The notes under the pieces: generated by a model
Told to the model about the DNA's origin: nothing
Databases searched by the model: none
The model's input: the letters and a program-made list of their open reading frames with translations, nothing else
DNA from: JAFDZW01 sp964404255
GTDB taxonomy: Bacteria; Bacteroidota; Ignavibacteria; Palsa-1295
DNA: 64,000 bases
Assembly (NCBI GenBank): GCA_964404255.1
Contig: CAYOJJ010000017.1
Location: forward strand, 9,611 to 73,610
Reading direction: 5' to 3'
Position numbers and translations under genes: made by a program
Shown: positions 26,159-34,116 of the stretch, piece after piece
Numbering within the stretch: position 1 is the first letter of the stretch
Layout: each line of letters begins with the position of its first letter

Positions 26159-27007
26159 ATGCCACCACGAACCAATCTACTTCCTGATTTTATTGATGAC
26201 CATACCCTGTTTATTGGATCATCTCCTTCCCCAATAAATAGTCTTGCTAATCCCCCTTTTTGGCAACCTAATAATAAGATTCAACGTGGTGGAGATGTAA
26301 TAACTCCTTGGCAGGGCCCAGATGGAAGCGTTGGAGGGCTTGGTTCCGATCCAACAACCGGTTGGGGAGGAATAACGTACGGAAGCCAAGTAGGAGGAGG
26401 GCCTTCTAACTTTGGTGTCCCCGGATCTGGCGGTGCTTCAACAGGAGGTACTTCGACAGGAGGTGACCCTCCTTTTAATCCTAGTGAGGTTAATTATGCG
26501 AAATTGAAAATAACAGCTGATGAGCAAAAAAAACGGGATGAGCTCGTTTCCTTACTTGATTGGATAAATAGCGTTGGAGGTTTGCTTAAGAACCCTACTG
26601 ATAGGCTAGATATTCCATCTGTAGTACAGGGGTCACTTGATGCAATTCTTACTTTATTAACATTACTCGTACTTTTTGCTGGTAAAAGGATGGCATTCAT
26701 AGATGACCTAGAGCGCAAAGAAGAAAGCCCCGGAGCACCAGAACCGAATTTACTTGATCGTGAAAGTCTAATCTTTCAAAATGTTTTTAATGGGGACGAA
26801 ACACTTAAAAGAAATTTTTTAGATGCTATTCTAAAATATCGTGACTTTGTACTTAAAGAATTATTTAATTTGCAGAATCCTGTTTATACTGTCCCACCAT
26901 TCACACACGCTGAATATTTGAAATTAATGAATAAACTTCAAGAAGACCTTAATATTCTTTATGATGATTTCTTTCCAATAAGGAGGGCGCGGGGAAGGAC
27001 AAAATAA
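26159..27007 (+). CDS. Unrecognised 282-residue protein with Gly-rich region and one membrane helix
   Basis: No family recognised. Residues 1-45 are polar and Pro-rich; 45-110 are a Gly/Ser/Thr-rich low-complexity stretch (GGASTGGTSTGG); 115-155 are charged helix (TADEQKKRDELVSLLDW); about 163-182 form one membrane helix (LDAILTLLTLLVLFAG); the last 90 residues are charged and helical, ending IRRARGRTK. No signal peptide. The layout suggests a membrane-anchored structural or assembly protein. Likely cotranscribed with the preceding orphan gene (49-base gap). Confidence 0.68.
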   Translation: MPPRTNLLPDFIDDHTLFIGSSPSPINSLANPPFWQPNNKIQRGGDVITPWQGPDGSVGGLGSDPTTGWGGITYGSQVGGGPSNFGVPGSGGASTGGTSTGGDPPFNPSEVNYAKLKITADEQKKRDELVSLLDWINSVGGLLKNPTDRLDIPSVVQGSLDAILTLLTLLVLFAGKRMAFIDDLERKEESPGAPEPNLLDRESLIFQNVFNGDETLKRNFLDAILKYRDFVLKELFNLQNPVYTVPPFTHAEYLKLMNKLQEDLNILYDDFFPIRRARGRTK

Positions 27008-27081
27008 CTTTGCGTTTTATGGAGCTAGCATAAAGAATATTTAAGAACTATCAATTTTCAGACCATTGATTAATCCGTTTG

Positions 27082-27089
27082 TATATTTG
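27082..27089 (+). promoter_or_regulatory. -7 box TATATTTG before ankyrin gene
   Basis: TATATTTG, 26 bases before the TTG start at 27116. The only TAnnTTTG match found inside the AT-rich block; by composition a chance match is more likely here than elsewhere. Confidence 0.35.
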
Positions 27090-27115
27090 AATGGAGTAAA
27101 TTAATTATTCATGCT

Positions 27116-28186
27116 TTGAGGTACATATCTATAATAGTTGCATTTCTATATTCCGTTTTATTCTCTGGAGAAGAAGTAAATAATTTTGATAGGGCTGTAA
27201 GCCTAATTCAAGAAGAACGTCTGTTCGCATTAGACTCCTTACTTCTTAGTGATACTTCCTTAATATATCAAACTAATAATGATGGTTATAGCTTGTTACA
27301 TTATGCCATTCCATTCCATATTAAAAGCGCTGAAATCCTCTTAAATAGACATGCAAATATGTATAAAGTAAGCAGCAAGATGCCTCTGCCGATATACTTT
27401 GCAATTGCTTTTGATTCACTGGCAAGTTTAGAATTGTTTCAAAAGTATGGGTATAATTGGGACTATGTAGATACCCTAGAACCAGACCGTAGTAATTGGC
27501 TGCTTTTGGCAGCTAAGAATAAAGCACTTCGTGTAATTGACTATTTATTAAATCACGGAGTTCGACTTGGCCAGCGAGATATTTTTGGCAAAACAGCGCT
27601 GCACTATGCAGTACGCCAGTGTGATTCTTTTATGGTTAATTACTTTTTACAGAAAGGGCTTCTAATTAACATTCAAGATGAAGAAGGCAATATACCTTTA
27701 ATGGAAATCGATCACTGCTCCTTAAAATTTATTGACTTTATGATTTTCAAGGGCGCTAATATGAATGCGATTAATAGTGCTGGTGCCTCGGTGCTTTATA
27801 CTGCTGTACTGAATTTTTCTCCACTGCTTAGCCATGATCGAGACACTGCTAAAATAAAGTGGTTGATTAAGAAAGGTGCAAGAGTGGCTGTTGATTCTAC
27901 TGTAAGATCTCCTTTAACATGTGCAGCAGGATTAGGAGAAGTCCCTTTAATGAACATTTTAATTCAAAAAGGCATGGCCATAAATGCAATAGGTAAAGAA
28001 GGCTACCCACCATTGCAAGCTGCTATTATGAAAAGCAAAGTTGAGGCTGTTTCTTTTCTTCTGGAGAATGGTGCGGACGTATTAGTTAAAAATAAGCGAG
28101 GTGAGAATTCATTGGACGTAGCGAGCAAATCCAGAAATAAGCGAATTAAAGCTCTACTATTGGATGCCAAAACAAAAAGCAAGTAA
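27116..28186 (+). CDS. Secreted ankyrin-repeat protein
   Basis: 356 residues. A hydrophobic start (RYISIIVAFLYSVLFSG) is probably a signal peptide. About seven to nine ankyrin repeats follow, with typical lines such as DGYSLLHYAIPFHIKSAEIL, FGKTALHYAVRQCDSFMV and GYPPLQAAIMKSKVEAVSFL, and the final NGADVLVKNKRGENSLDVA. Ankyrin stacks bind other proteins; the partner is unknown. The start is TTG at 27116; a nearby ATG at 27110 is in another frame and stops at once. Last gene of the AT-rich block, same strand as the others. Confidence 0.82.
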   Translation: MRYISIIVAFLYSVLFSGEEVNNFDRAVSLIQEERLFALDSLLLSDTSLIYQTNNDGYSLLHYAIPFHIKSAEILLNRHANMYKVSSKMPLPIYFAIAFDSLASLELFQKYGYNWDYVDTLEPDRSNWLLLAAKNKALRVIDYLLNHGVRLGQRDIFGKTALHYAVRQCDSFMVNYFLQKGLLINIQDEEGNIPLMEIDHCSLKFIDFMIFKGANMNAINSAGASVLYTAVLNFSPLLSHDRDTAKIKWLIKKGARVAVDSTVRSPLTCAAGLGEVPLMNILIQKGMAINAIGKEGYPPLQAAIMKSKVEAVSFLLENGADVLVKNKRGENSLDVASKSRNKRIKALLLDAKTKSK

Positions 28187-28241
28187 GATACAACTTCTTA
28201 ATTGGAACAAATAAAATCCTCCCTCCCGTTAGCCTCCCATC

Positions 28242-28472
28242 ATGACATCTCGACCTATCCTTACTAACGGGATATTGCGGCAAACATCATCCGGCTGGGT
28301 AGTACAGCTTTCCGAAGGCGATGCTTCATTTGAAGAGGGAATGCCGGTGCGGCTTACTTTGTGGGATGAGCGCGAAGCTTCTTCTAAGAGTGAAGTAGAA
28401 CGCATCGCCACGGTGCAGCAACTTGATCCTGCTATTATTGCTCTCGCTCTTTCTGCCGAGGGAGCGCTGTAA
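28242..28472 (+). CDS. Putative antitoxin partner of the PIN protein
   Basis: 76 residues, ATG start, 5 bases before the PIN-domain gene. Beta-rich (GWVVQLSEGDASFEEGMPVR) then an acidic, helical C-terminus (REASSKSEVERIATVQQ). No known antitoxin family recognised; the assignment rests on size, order and spacing, which match VapB-type genes. Could instead be an unrelated small protein. Confidence 0.6.
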   Translation: MTSRPILTNGILRQTSSGWVVQLSEGDASFEEGMPVRLTLWDEREASSKSEVERIATVQQLDPAIIALALSAEGAL

Positions 28473-28477
28473 ACTTC

Positions 28478-28891
28478 ATGCAATATCTTATCGAGACCGA
28501 TATTCTTTACGATTATTTAACGCACCGATCCCCAGAGCCTTCGGTTTTGCGTCGTGCTCTTTCACAGGGTGTCTGTTATACGACGATGCTTAATGCGATG
28601 GAGTTGCTTCGAATGGCAAAGTCCGAAGCCGAGCGTGGAATGATGATGAATCTGCTTTCGGTGGTACGGGTACTCGGTTTCAATGCCCGTTACGCCGAGC
28701 CATTTGCAAAGCTTGCTTCCGAGGTAAATGCCGGTACGGGAATAGAGTTGAATGATAGGGAAGCGATGGTCTGCGGGATGGCCGTTGCGTCTAAACTTAC
28801 TATCCTGACGAAGCAATATTATGACCGCTATAGCCTGATAGCTCAGGTATCCGTAGCCCGGGAAGCCGCACCGGTTCCCGCCGGAACGTAA
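28478..28891 (+). CDS. PIN-domain protein (VapC-like toxin candidate)
   Basis: 137 residues of the PIN nuclease fold. Acidic site residues are placed as in VapC proteins: the first Asp in YLIETDILYDYL, Glu in MLNAMELLRMA, and Asp/Glu in IELNDREAMVCGMAVA, followed by the LTILTKQYYDRY strand. Such proteins cleave RNA, often tRNA, and are held by a small upstream antitoxin, as seen here. It lies 77 bases before rpoD on the same strand. Standard G+C, unlike the block to its left. Confidence 0.82.
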   Translation: MQYLIETDILYDYLTHRSPEPSVLRRALSQGVCYTTMLNAMELLRMAKSEAERGMMMNLLSVVRVLGFNARYAEPFAKLASEVNAGTGIELNDREAMVCGMAVASKLTILTKQYYDRYSLIAQVSVAREAAPVPAGT

Positions 28892-28968
28892 TAATTGCGG
28901 AACAAAAAAAAGTTTTATACGGTAGTACAAGCAGTTGTCGAATATAGCCCCTTCAAGAAAAATACTCT

Positions 28969-29829
28969 ATGCGCATTTCAAAGCAATATACTAATCGCGA
29001 AAGTCAATCGCTGGATATGTATTTGCAGGAGATAGGCAGAATGGATCTGCTGAACTCCCAGATGGAAATCGATCTCGCCCGTCGTATCAGAGCCGCTGGT
29101 CCGGATTCTCAGCGCGCACTCGAAATTCTCGTAAAAGCAAATCTCCGCTTCGTTGTTTCCGTAGCCAAGCAATACCAGAATCAGGGCCTCTCGCTCGGCG
29201 ATCTCATCAACGAAGGTAACCTTGGTCTCATCAAAGCTGCCAAGCGCTTCGATGAAACCCGCGGCTTTAAGTTTATCTCTTATGCCGTATGGTGGATTCG
29301 CCAATCGATCCTCCAGGCATTGGCCGAGCAATCCCGTATCGTCCGTCTGCCGCTCAACCGCGTCGGTGCCCTTAATAAGATCGGCAAAAAGTTTTCCCAG
29401 CTCGAACAGGAGTTCGAGCGCGAACCAACGGCAACCGAACTTGCCGAAAAGCTCGATATGAGTGCGGCTGAAGTTTCCGAGACACTCAAGATCTCAGGCC
29501 GCCATCTTTCCGTGGATGCTCCGTTCGCGCAGGGTGATGATAACCGCCTGCTCGACGTACTCCATGATCCGGGCCAGCTTTCGCCGGATAATATCTTGAT
29601 GGGCGATTCGCTTCGTGTGGAAGTCCAGCGCGCCCTTACCGCTCTTTCGACTCGCGAGCGCGAAGTACTGGAGCTTTTTTATGGACTCGACGATAACCCG
29701 ACGCTCTCGCTCGAAGAGATCGCCGAGCGCTTTAGCCTGACACGCGAACGTGTCCGCCAGATCAAGGAAAAAGCGATCCGCCGTCTGCGCCATGCGCATA
29801 AGACCAAAGAACTCAGGAATTTCCTTTAA
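28969..29829 (+). CDS. rpoD: RNA polymerase primary sigma factor
   Basis: 286 residues, the short Bacteroidota form that lacks region 1.1. Region 1.2 reads SLDMYLQEIGRMDLL, region 2 has NLRFVVSVAKQYQNQGLSLG and LGLIKAAKRFDETRGFKFIS with YAVWWIRQSILQALAEQSR, region 3 has RLPLNRVGALNKIGK, and region 4 has LSTREREVLELFYGLDD and SLEEIAERFSLTRERVRQIK. This is the factor expected to read the TAnnTTTG boxes listed here. A strong terminator follows. Confidence 0.96.
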   Translation: MRISKQYTNRESQSLDMYLQEIGRMDLLNSQMEIDLARRIRAAGPDSQRALEILVKANLRFVVSVAKQYQNQGLSLGDLINEGNLGLIKAAKRFDETRGFKFISYAVWWIRQSILQALAEQSRIVRLPLNRVGALNKIGKKFSQLEQEFEREPTATELAEKLDMSAAEVSETLKISGRHLSVDAPFAQGDDNRLLDVLHDPGQLSPDNILMGDSLRVEVQRALTALSTREREVLELFYGLDDNPTLSLEEIAERFSLTRERVRQIKEKAIRRLRHAHKTKELRNFL

Positions 29830-29833
29830 TACA

Positions 29834-29862
29834 AAAAGCGGCCTTACGGGCCGCTTTTGTTT
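29834..29862 (+). terminator. Rho-independent terminator after rpoD
   Basis: AAAAGCGGCC, loop TTACG, GGCCGCTTTT then GTTTTG. Ten-base perfect stem, 5 bases after the rpoD stop. Confidence 0.93.
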
Positions 29863-29877
29863 TGTGGTCTATACCTG

Positions 29878-30255
29878 TTAACTCGGATAGACAAATCCCG
29901 TTACCTCTTTCATTTTGATAGCACGCACCTCGATAGTAGCAGTATCGGGCTTATATTCGAATTCCGGGTTTTGCTTGGCAATGGCAATCGCCTCATCGAG
30001 GTCGTTTGCAAGAATATGATAATATCCGACCATGATACCGGCTGTGTCGCCAAAGGGCGCTTCATTCCAAAGGTTATCGGAAGTTCGGGAAATAACCATT
30101 CCCTCGCGGGCAATAGGCTGCGCCGATTTTAGCTTGCCCTGGTTCTGAAGCATTGTAATGTAGCTTTCGCATTTGCGAACAAATTCTTGATGCACTTCAG
30201 GCGTCAATGGCTTTTGGCTTGCATGATTGCGGATGTAAAACATGAATTCTTTCAT
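29878..30255 (-). CDS. YciI-family protein
   Basis: 125 residues, ferredoxin-like alpha/beta fold of the YciI/DGPF family. It begins MKEFMFYIRNHASQKPLTPE and has VGYYHILANDLDEAIAIAK near the middle, where the family places its conserved His/Asp pair; the C-terminus is ATIEVRAIKM. Function of the family is poorly known; some members are monooxygenase-like or fused to sigma factors. It is convergent with rpoD and has its own -7 box at 30285-30292. Confidence 0.85.
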   Translation of the reverse strand: MKEFMFYIRNHASQKPLTPEVHQEFVRKCESYITMLQNQGKLKSAQPIAREGMVISRTSDNLWNEAPFGDTAGIMVGYYHILANDLDEAIAIAKQNPEFEYKPDTATIEVRAIKMKEVTGFVYPS

Positions 30256-30284
30256 AGCAATAAAGTGAGTTGTTAATAACAGTA

Positions 30285-30292
30285 CAAACTTA
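30285..30292 (-). promoter_or_regulatory. -7 box TAAGTTTG for YciI gene
   Basis: Minus strand TAAGTTTG, 29 bases before the ATG at 30255. No TTG at proper distance. Confidence 0.45.
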
Positions 30293-30430
30293 CCGGTTGG
30301 AGGAAAAGGAAGTTTTCGAAAAATTGCTAAATCTCCAATAAGCTCTCTCTAAATTCATGCCAGGTTGCGGCTCTATACAATATCGCACTTTAGCAGGGCC
30401 GGTGATGTTTTATAAAACTCTAGCATATAT

Positions 30431-31558
30431 ATGGGATTATTTTCAAAGAATCAAAGCTCTGTTACCGAAGCCGATGTACTACAAGCCCTGCGCAGTGTAG
30501 AAGACCCGGATCTTCATAAAGATGTGGTCTCGCTCGGTATGATCAAGAATGTAACGATCGATGGCAAGAAGGTCTCGTTTACCTTTGAACTTACGACGCC
30601 ATCATGCCCGCTGAAAGATCAGTTGGAATCGGCTGCCCGCAACGCAGTCGAAGCGATCGCCGGCGAAGGAAATGTGGCGGTTACAATGACGGCCAATGTA
30701 GCTATGCAGCCTCAGGGTAATAGGCCGGCTGCACTATCCAAAGTTCGTAATACGATCGCTGTTGCCTCCGGTAAAGGTGGTGTTGGTAAATCCACGGTTG
30801 CTGCAAATCTGGCCGTAGCCTTGGCTCGTGACGGTGCGAAGGTCGGTTTGCTCGATGCCGATATTTATGGGCCAAGTATTCCGCTTATGTTCGGGCTTGA
30901 GCATGAAAAGCCACAAGCCCGCCAGGTCGATGGCCATGCCGAGATCACTCCGCTCGAAGCGTACGGAGTAAAAGTAATGTCGATCGGTTTTCTCGTCGAT
31001 CCGAATACGGCTGTCGTTTGGCGCGGGCCGATGGCCTCCGGTGCGCTCAAGCAATTTATGACCGATGTTACCTGGGGCGAGCTTGATTATCTCATCTTCG
31101 ATCTTCCGCCTGGCACGGGTGATATACAGCTCACGCTTTGCCAGACCCTGCCATTAACCGGCGCGGTAATCGTTACAACGCCGCAGGATGTCGCTCTTGC
31201 CGATGCTCGTAAAGCCGTGCGGATGTTTGAGAAGGTAAATGTTCCGGTGCTTGGTATCGTCGAGAACATGAGTTATTACCTATGTTCGGCATGCGGTCAT
31301 CGCGAAGAGATTTTCTCTCATGGCGGTGCCAAAGCGGCTTCGGTCGAATTTGATGTGCCGTTCCTTGGTGAATTACCACTTGAAACGACGGTCCGTCAGG
31401 CGGGCGATGCCGGTAAACCGATAGTTGCCAGCGCACCGTTTACTCCGGCCGGTTCTGCGTTTGGGGAGTTTGCGCAAGCTGTTGCTCAGCAGGTAAGTAT
31501 CAGAAATCTTTCGCCGGCCGATCAGCCGATCGAAATTATGCTCGGTACTGAAGATTAA
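30431..31558 (+). CDS. mrp: Mrp/ApbC-type iron-sulfur cluster carrier ATPase
   Basis: 375 residues. Residues 1-85 form a MIP18/DUF59 domain with its conserved Cys in TTPSCPLKDQ; from about 105 a ParA-like ATPase follows with deviant Walker A ASGKGGVGKSTVAAN, GLLDADIYGPS, and FDLPPGTGDIQLTL. A CxxC in YLCSACGHREEIF binds the cluster between subunits. The protein carries Fe-S clusters to target enzymes. It is followed 12 bases later by an Nfu-type protein, so the pair likely works together in cluster delivery. LipA and HemW elsewhere in the window are possible clients. Confidence 0.95.
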   Translation: MGLFSKNQSSVTEADVLQALRSVEDPDLHKDVVSLGMIKNVTIDGKKVSFTFELTTPSCPLKDQLESAARNAVEAIAGEGNVAVTMTANVAMQPQGNRPAALSKVRNTIAVASGKGGVGKSTVAANLAVALARDGAKVGLLDADIYGPSIPLMFGLEHEKPQARQVDGHAEITPLEAYGVKVMSIGFLVDPNTAVVWRGPMASGALKQFMTDVTWGELDYLIFDLPPGTGDIQLTLCQTLPLTGAVIVTTPQDVALADARKAVRMFEKVNVPVLGIVENMSYYLCSACGHREEIFSHGGAKAASVEFDVPFLGELPLETTVRQAGDAGKPIVASAPFTPAGSAFGEFAQAVAQQVSIRNLSPADQPIEIMLGTED

Positions 31559-31570
31559 TCTCGCACGAGC

Positions 31571-31810
31571 GTGGGTGTATCATTACTCGAACGAATTGAA
31601 GCCGGGCTTGAAGAATGCCGCCCGGCGCTTGCTGTCGATGGCGGCAATGTAGAATTTGTTTCTCTCGATGATACTTTGGGTATTGTCGAGGTTCGCTATC
31701 TTGGCGCCTGCAAAACCTGCCCGATGAAACTGATGACTCTTCGGGCCGGTATCGAACGCATCATTCAATACCATGCTCCCGAAATAAAACGTATCGAAGA
31801 AGTGGCGTGA
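31571..31810 (+). CDS. NifU-like C-terminal-domain (Nfu) protein
   Basis: 79 residues: a stand-alone Nfu domain with the start LLERIEAGLEECRPALAVDG, GGNVEFVSL and the cluster-binding CxxC in GACKTCPMKLMTL. It scaffolds or transfers Fe-S clusters. GTG start at 31571, 12 bases after mrp; its end overlaps the next gene by 4 bases (GTGA). Confidence 0.92.
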   Translation: MGVSLLERIEAGLEECRPALAVDGGNVEFVSLDDTLGIVEVRYLGACKTCPMKLMTLRAGIERIIQYHAPEIKRIEEVA

Positions 31811-32757
31811 AACTACTATTCGGCATCGTCATCCTCCTTTGTTGCCGACTCTCGTTAGCCCAGGACATTCCTGACTATAGTAAGCCTGGATTTATCTCCG
31901 ATACCTCCACTTCATTTATTCTGGCGGGTGACGTTCAGTTACAAGATCCTATCCTTGAATGTTATAAGGAAAATAATGTCAAGGCGGTAGAAGCGCTTTT
32001 TAAGCGTATGGCCTACGAACGCCCGGGGTTTGTGGTATTGCTTGGAGATCTTACTTTTTCTGGCAGATCAGAAACATTATGGCAGCGCTTCGATCTCCTT
32101 GCTGCTCCGTTACGAGATTCCATTATTCCTGTTTTTCCGGTTATGGGTAACCACGAGTATTTTGGCATGGGAGGGGTAGGAGAAATATATCGGCAATACG
32201 TGCCCCGCTTTCCTCAAATTCGTACACACTTATGGTATATGATCGTGTGGCAGGGAATAGGTATTGTGGTGCTGAACTCTAACTTTTCAAATCTTTCCGA
32301 TACTGCACGTCGGGAGCAATCAGCCTGGTATGCACATACTCTAACACAGCTTGAAGCCGATCCTTCGATTCATGGTATCATTGTCTGTTGTCACCATCCG
32401 CCTTATACGAATAGTACGGTAGTGCATGATGATCTGAAAGTCCGTAGTGCTTTTGCCGATCCCTTTTCAAAAACTGGAAAGGGAATATTATTTATCACCG
32501 GGCATTGCCACTCCTATGAGCATTTTGTAATCGAAGGAAAAACATTTCTGGTAAGTGGTGGTGGTGGGCCGCGCCAACAGCTTGGCCCTCCGGGAGATCC
32601 GGTAAAGGTCGATAAATCGCCTATCCAAACCTCTCTTAGGCCGCATCATTTTTGCCGAGTAGTTCGCGAGGGGAAGAAACTCGATCTTTACGTTGAAGGG
32701 GTGAGCGAAGACCTTCATACCTGGTCCACGATAGAAAAAATAGAATTACTGAAATAA
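31807..32757 (+). CDS. Secreted metallophosphoesterase (purple acid phosphatase-like)
   Basis: 316 residues. Signal peptide KLLFGIVILLCCRLSLAQ. The calcineurin-like dimetal site is visible in order: AGDVQLQDP (Asp, with the following residue not the usual His), LGDLTFSG, MGNHEYFG, CCHHPPYTN, and ITGHCHSYEH. Acts on phosphate esters outside the cytoplasm. The GTG start overlaps the Nfu stop by 4 bases, though no functional link to Fe-S biology is evident. Ended by the terminator at 32756-32784. Confidence 0.87.
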   Translation: MKLLFGIVILLCCRLSLAQDIPDYSKPGFISDTSTSFILAGDVQLQDPILECYKENNVKAVEALFKRMAYERPGFVVLLGDLTFSGRSETLWQRFDLLAAPLRDSIIPVFPVMGNHEYFGMGGVGEIYRQYVPRFPQIRTHLWYMIVWQGIGIVVLNSNFSNLSDTARREQSAWYAHTLTQLEADPSIHGIIVCCHHPPYTNSTVVHDDLKVRSAFADPFSKTGKGILFITGHCHSYEHFVIEGKTFLVSGGGGPRQQLGPPGDPVKVDKSPIQTSLRPHHFCRVVREGKKLDLYVEGVSEDLHTWSTIEKIELLK

Positions 32758-32784
32758 AAAAGGCGGCTTCGAGGCCGCCTTTTT
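32756..32784. terminator. Bidirectional Rho-independent terminator
   Basis: AAAAAAGGCGGC, loop TTCGAG, GCCGCCTTTTT. Symmetrical A- and T-tracts let it serve both the metallophosphoesterase (plus) and the lipoprotein gene ending at 32802 (minus). Confidence 0.92.
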
Positions 32785-32801
32785 AATCTTACCATTAGTA
32801 T

Positions 32802-33602
32802 TTACCGCTTATTCCGTAGTGCCCGTATCGCATCTTTAATAAATGCTTCAAGAATGTGCTGGTTATCAGGATCACGCGGATCGAGCGGTCTTAGGCCCGG
32901 TCGTCCGAAGACGATCTTCGGGTCGAACGCCAAAGTCAGATCATACGTCTGAGTGGAATCGAAGACGGCCGCCGGGTTGAAAAAGACCTGCACATTGACC
33001 GTCAACGAAGATTTAAAGGAGAAGCCGTAGGAAACTCCGTTTACATAGGAATGTCCGTCGATAATAACGGTGTACCTTCCTCCATTGACAAAATCACCGA
33101 ATAACGGATCGTTCAGTAAGGATGCATCTTCATTTTCATTAAGCTTATGAATTTCAAATTTGATGCGATCGTATGTGCCTGGTGGTATCGTCACCGAGGA
33201 AATGATCCGCTCACCGGAAGAATCGAATTCAGCAACGAACGGTCCGGTTTTGATAGTACCGCCATCATGCCAATGTCCATCTTTATCATGATCGCTGTCG
33301 TCATCGCCATCGAGGTGCAATTTCATAGCACTAATGACAATGCGAGCTCTCGTAATGGTGATCGAATCGGCGGTCGTACCATTCCATTCCGAAACTGGGG
33401 ATGTTTTACTAAAAGTGCTGCTGGCGCTAATTGTCCCTCTATCCATTGAAGTCGAGGTAACGACCAGTGCTTTATCGGCTGGAACTGGCGTATTGGTACT
33501 GCTATCGGTTGAACAGCCTATTAAAGCTCCTAAGCCTAATAAAGCGACTCCTACGGTAACAGCATGGCAGAGATTGCGAAAGGTTCGATTAGAGTATATC
33601 AT
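32802..33602 (-). CDS. DUF4382-like lipoprotein
   Basis: 266 residues. The signal sequence ends in lipobox LIGC followed by STDSSTNTP, so it is lipid-anchored. The body is beta-rich with ITRARIVISAMKLHLDG, VTIPPGTYDRIKFEI and a C-terminal YDLTLAFDPKIVF, reminiscent of DUF4382 proteins. An Asp/His-rich loop (DGDDDSDHDKDGHWHDGG) suggests metal binding. The ATG at 33602 fits a lipoprotein start; an upstream ATG at 33641 would put an Arg-rich stretch first. Function unknown. Confidence 0.75.
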   Translation of the reverse strand: MIYSNRTFRNLCHAVTVGVALLGLGALIGCSTDSSTNTPVPADKALVVTSTSMDRGTISASSTFSKTSPVSEWNGTTADSITITRARIVISAMKLHLDGDDDSDHDKDGHWHDGGTIKTGPFVAEFDSSGERIISSVTIPPGTYDRIKFEIHKLNENEDASLLNDPLFGDFVNGGRYTVIIDGHSYVNGVSYGFSFKSSLTVNVQVFFNPAAVFDSTQTYDLTLAFDPKIVFGRPGLRPLDPRDPDNQHILEAFIKDAIRALRNKR

Positions 33603-33785
33603 ACGTCTTTTCAAGTAACGATTAAAACGGCGAGGAGTCATCACTACATACCCGGAAGCAGAACAACAACCATGCCATAGCAAGGATACTTATTATATGC
33701 TTCCTTCATTAAAAGGTACAAAAGTGGAGAGAAAATCGGATTGAAAAGATGAGTCTTTTTTTGAAATTTTGTGTTATCTGGTTGT

Positions 33786-34115
33786 ATGATAAGAGATTTG
33801 GCACAGATATTATGGCAAAGCAGCGATTTCATCAAAAATGAAACGCTGACAGAGTCCTATGTCGAAGATGAAACTATCGTAACGATAGACCTGCCGCTTC
33901 GAGTTATCCTATATAATGATAACTATCATACCTTTGACGAAGTAATCTCCCAGTTAAGAAAAGCCACCGGTTGCTCCCATGAACGGGCCGAAGCCCATGC
34001 ATGGGAGGTACATACTGCCGGTAAATCAATAGTTTACGATGGGAGTATGGGCGAGTGTCTGCGAGTGAGTTCGGTGCTCGAAGAAATTGCCCTTCATACC
34101 CAAATCCTTTCCTAG
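33786..34115 (+). CDS. clpS: ClpS-like adaptor of the ClpAP protease
   Basis: 109 residues. The ClpS core from about residue 38 reads LPLRVILYNDNYHTFDEVIS, followed by KATGCSHERAEAHAWEVHTA and GKSIVYDG, matching the N-degron-binding fold: Asn-Asp pocket, YHTF strand and VH-x-G helix end. About 35 residues precede it, normal for the flexible ClpA-engaging tail. It would hand N-end-rule substrates to ClpA. No clpA gene is adjacent in this window. ATG at 33786 preferred to a TTG 15 bases upstream. Confidence 0.87.
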   Translation: MIRDLAQILWQSSDFIKNETLTESYVEDETIVTIDLPLRVILYNDNYHTFDEVISQLRKATGCSHERAEAHAWEVHTAGKSIVYDGSMGECLRVSSVLEEIALHTQILS

Positions 34116-34116
34116 T

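Noticed and set aside
24850..28190. AT-rich block as a prophage or transposon
   Set aside because: No integrase, transposase, capsid or terminal repeat could be seen.
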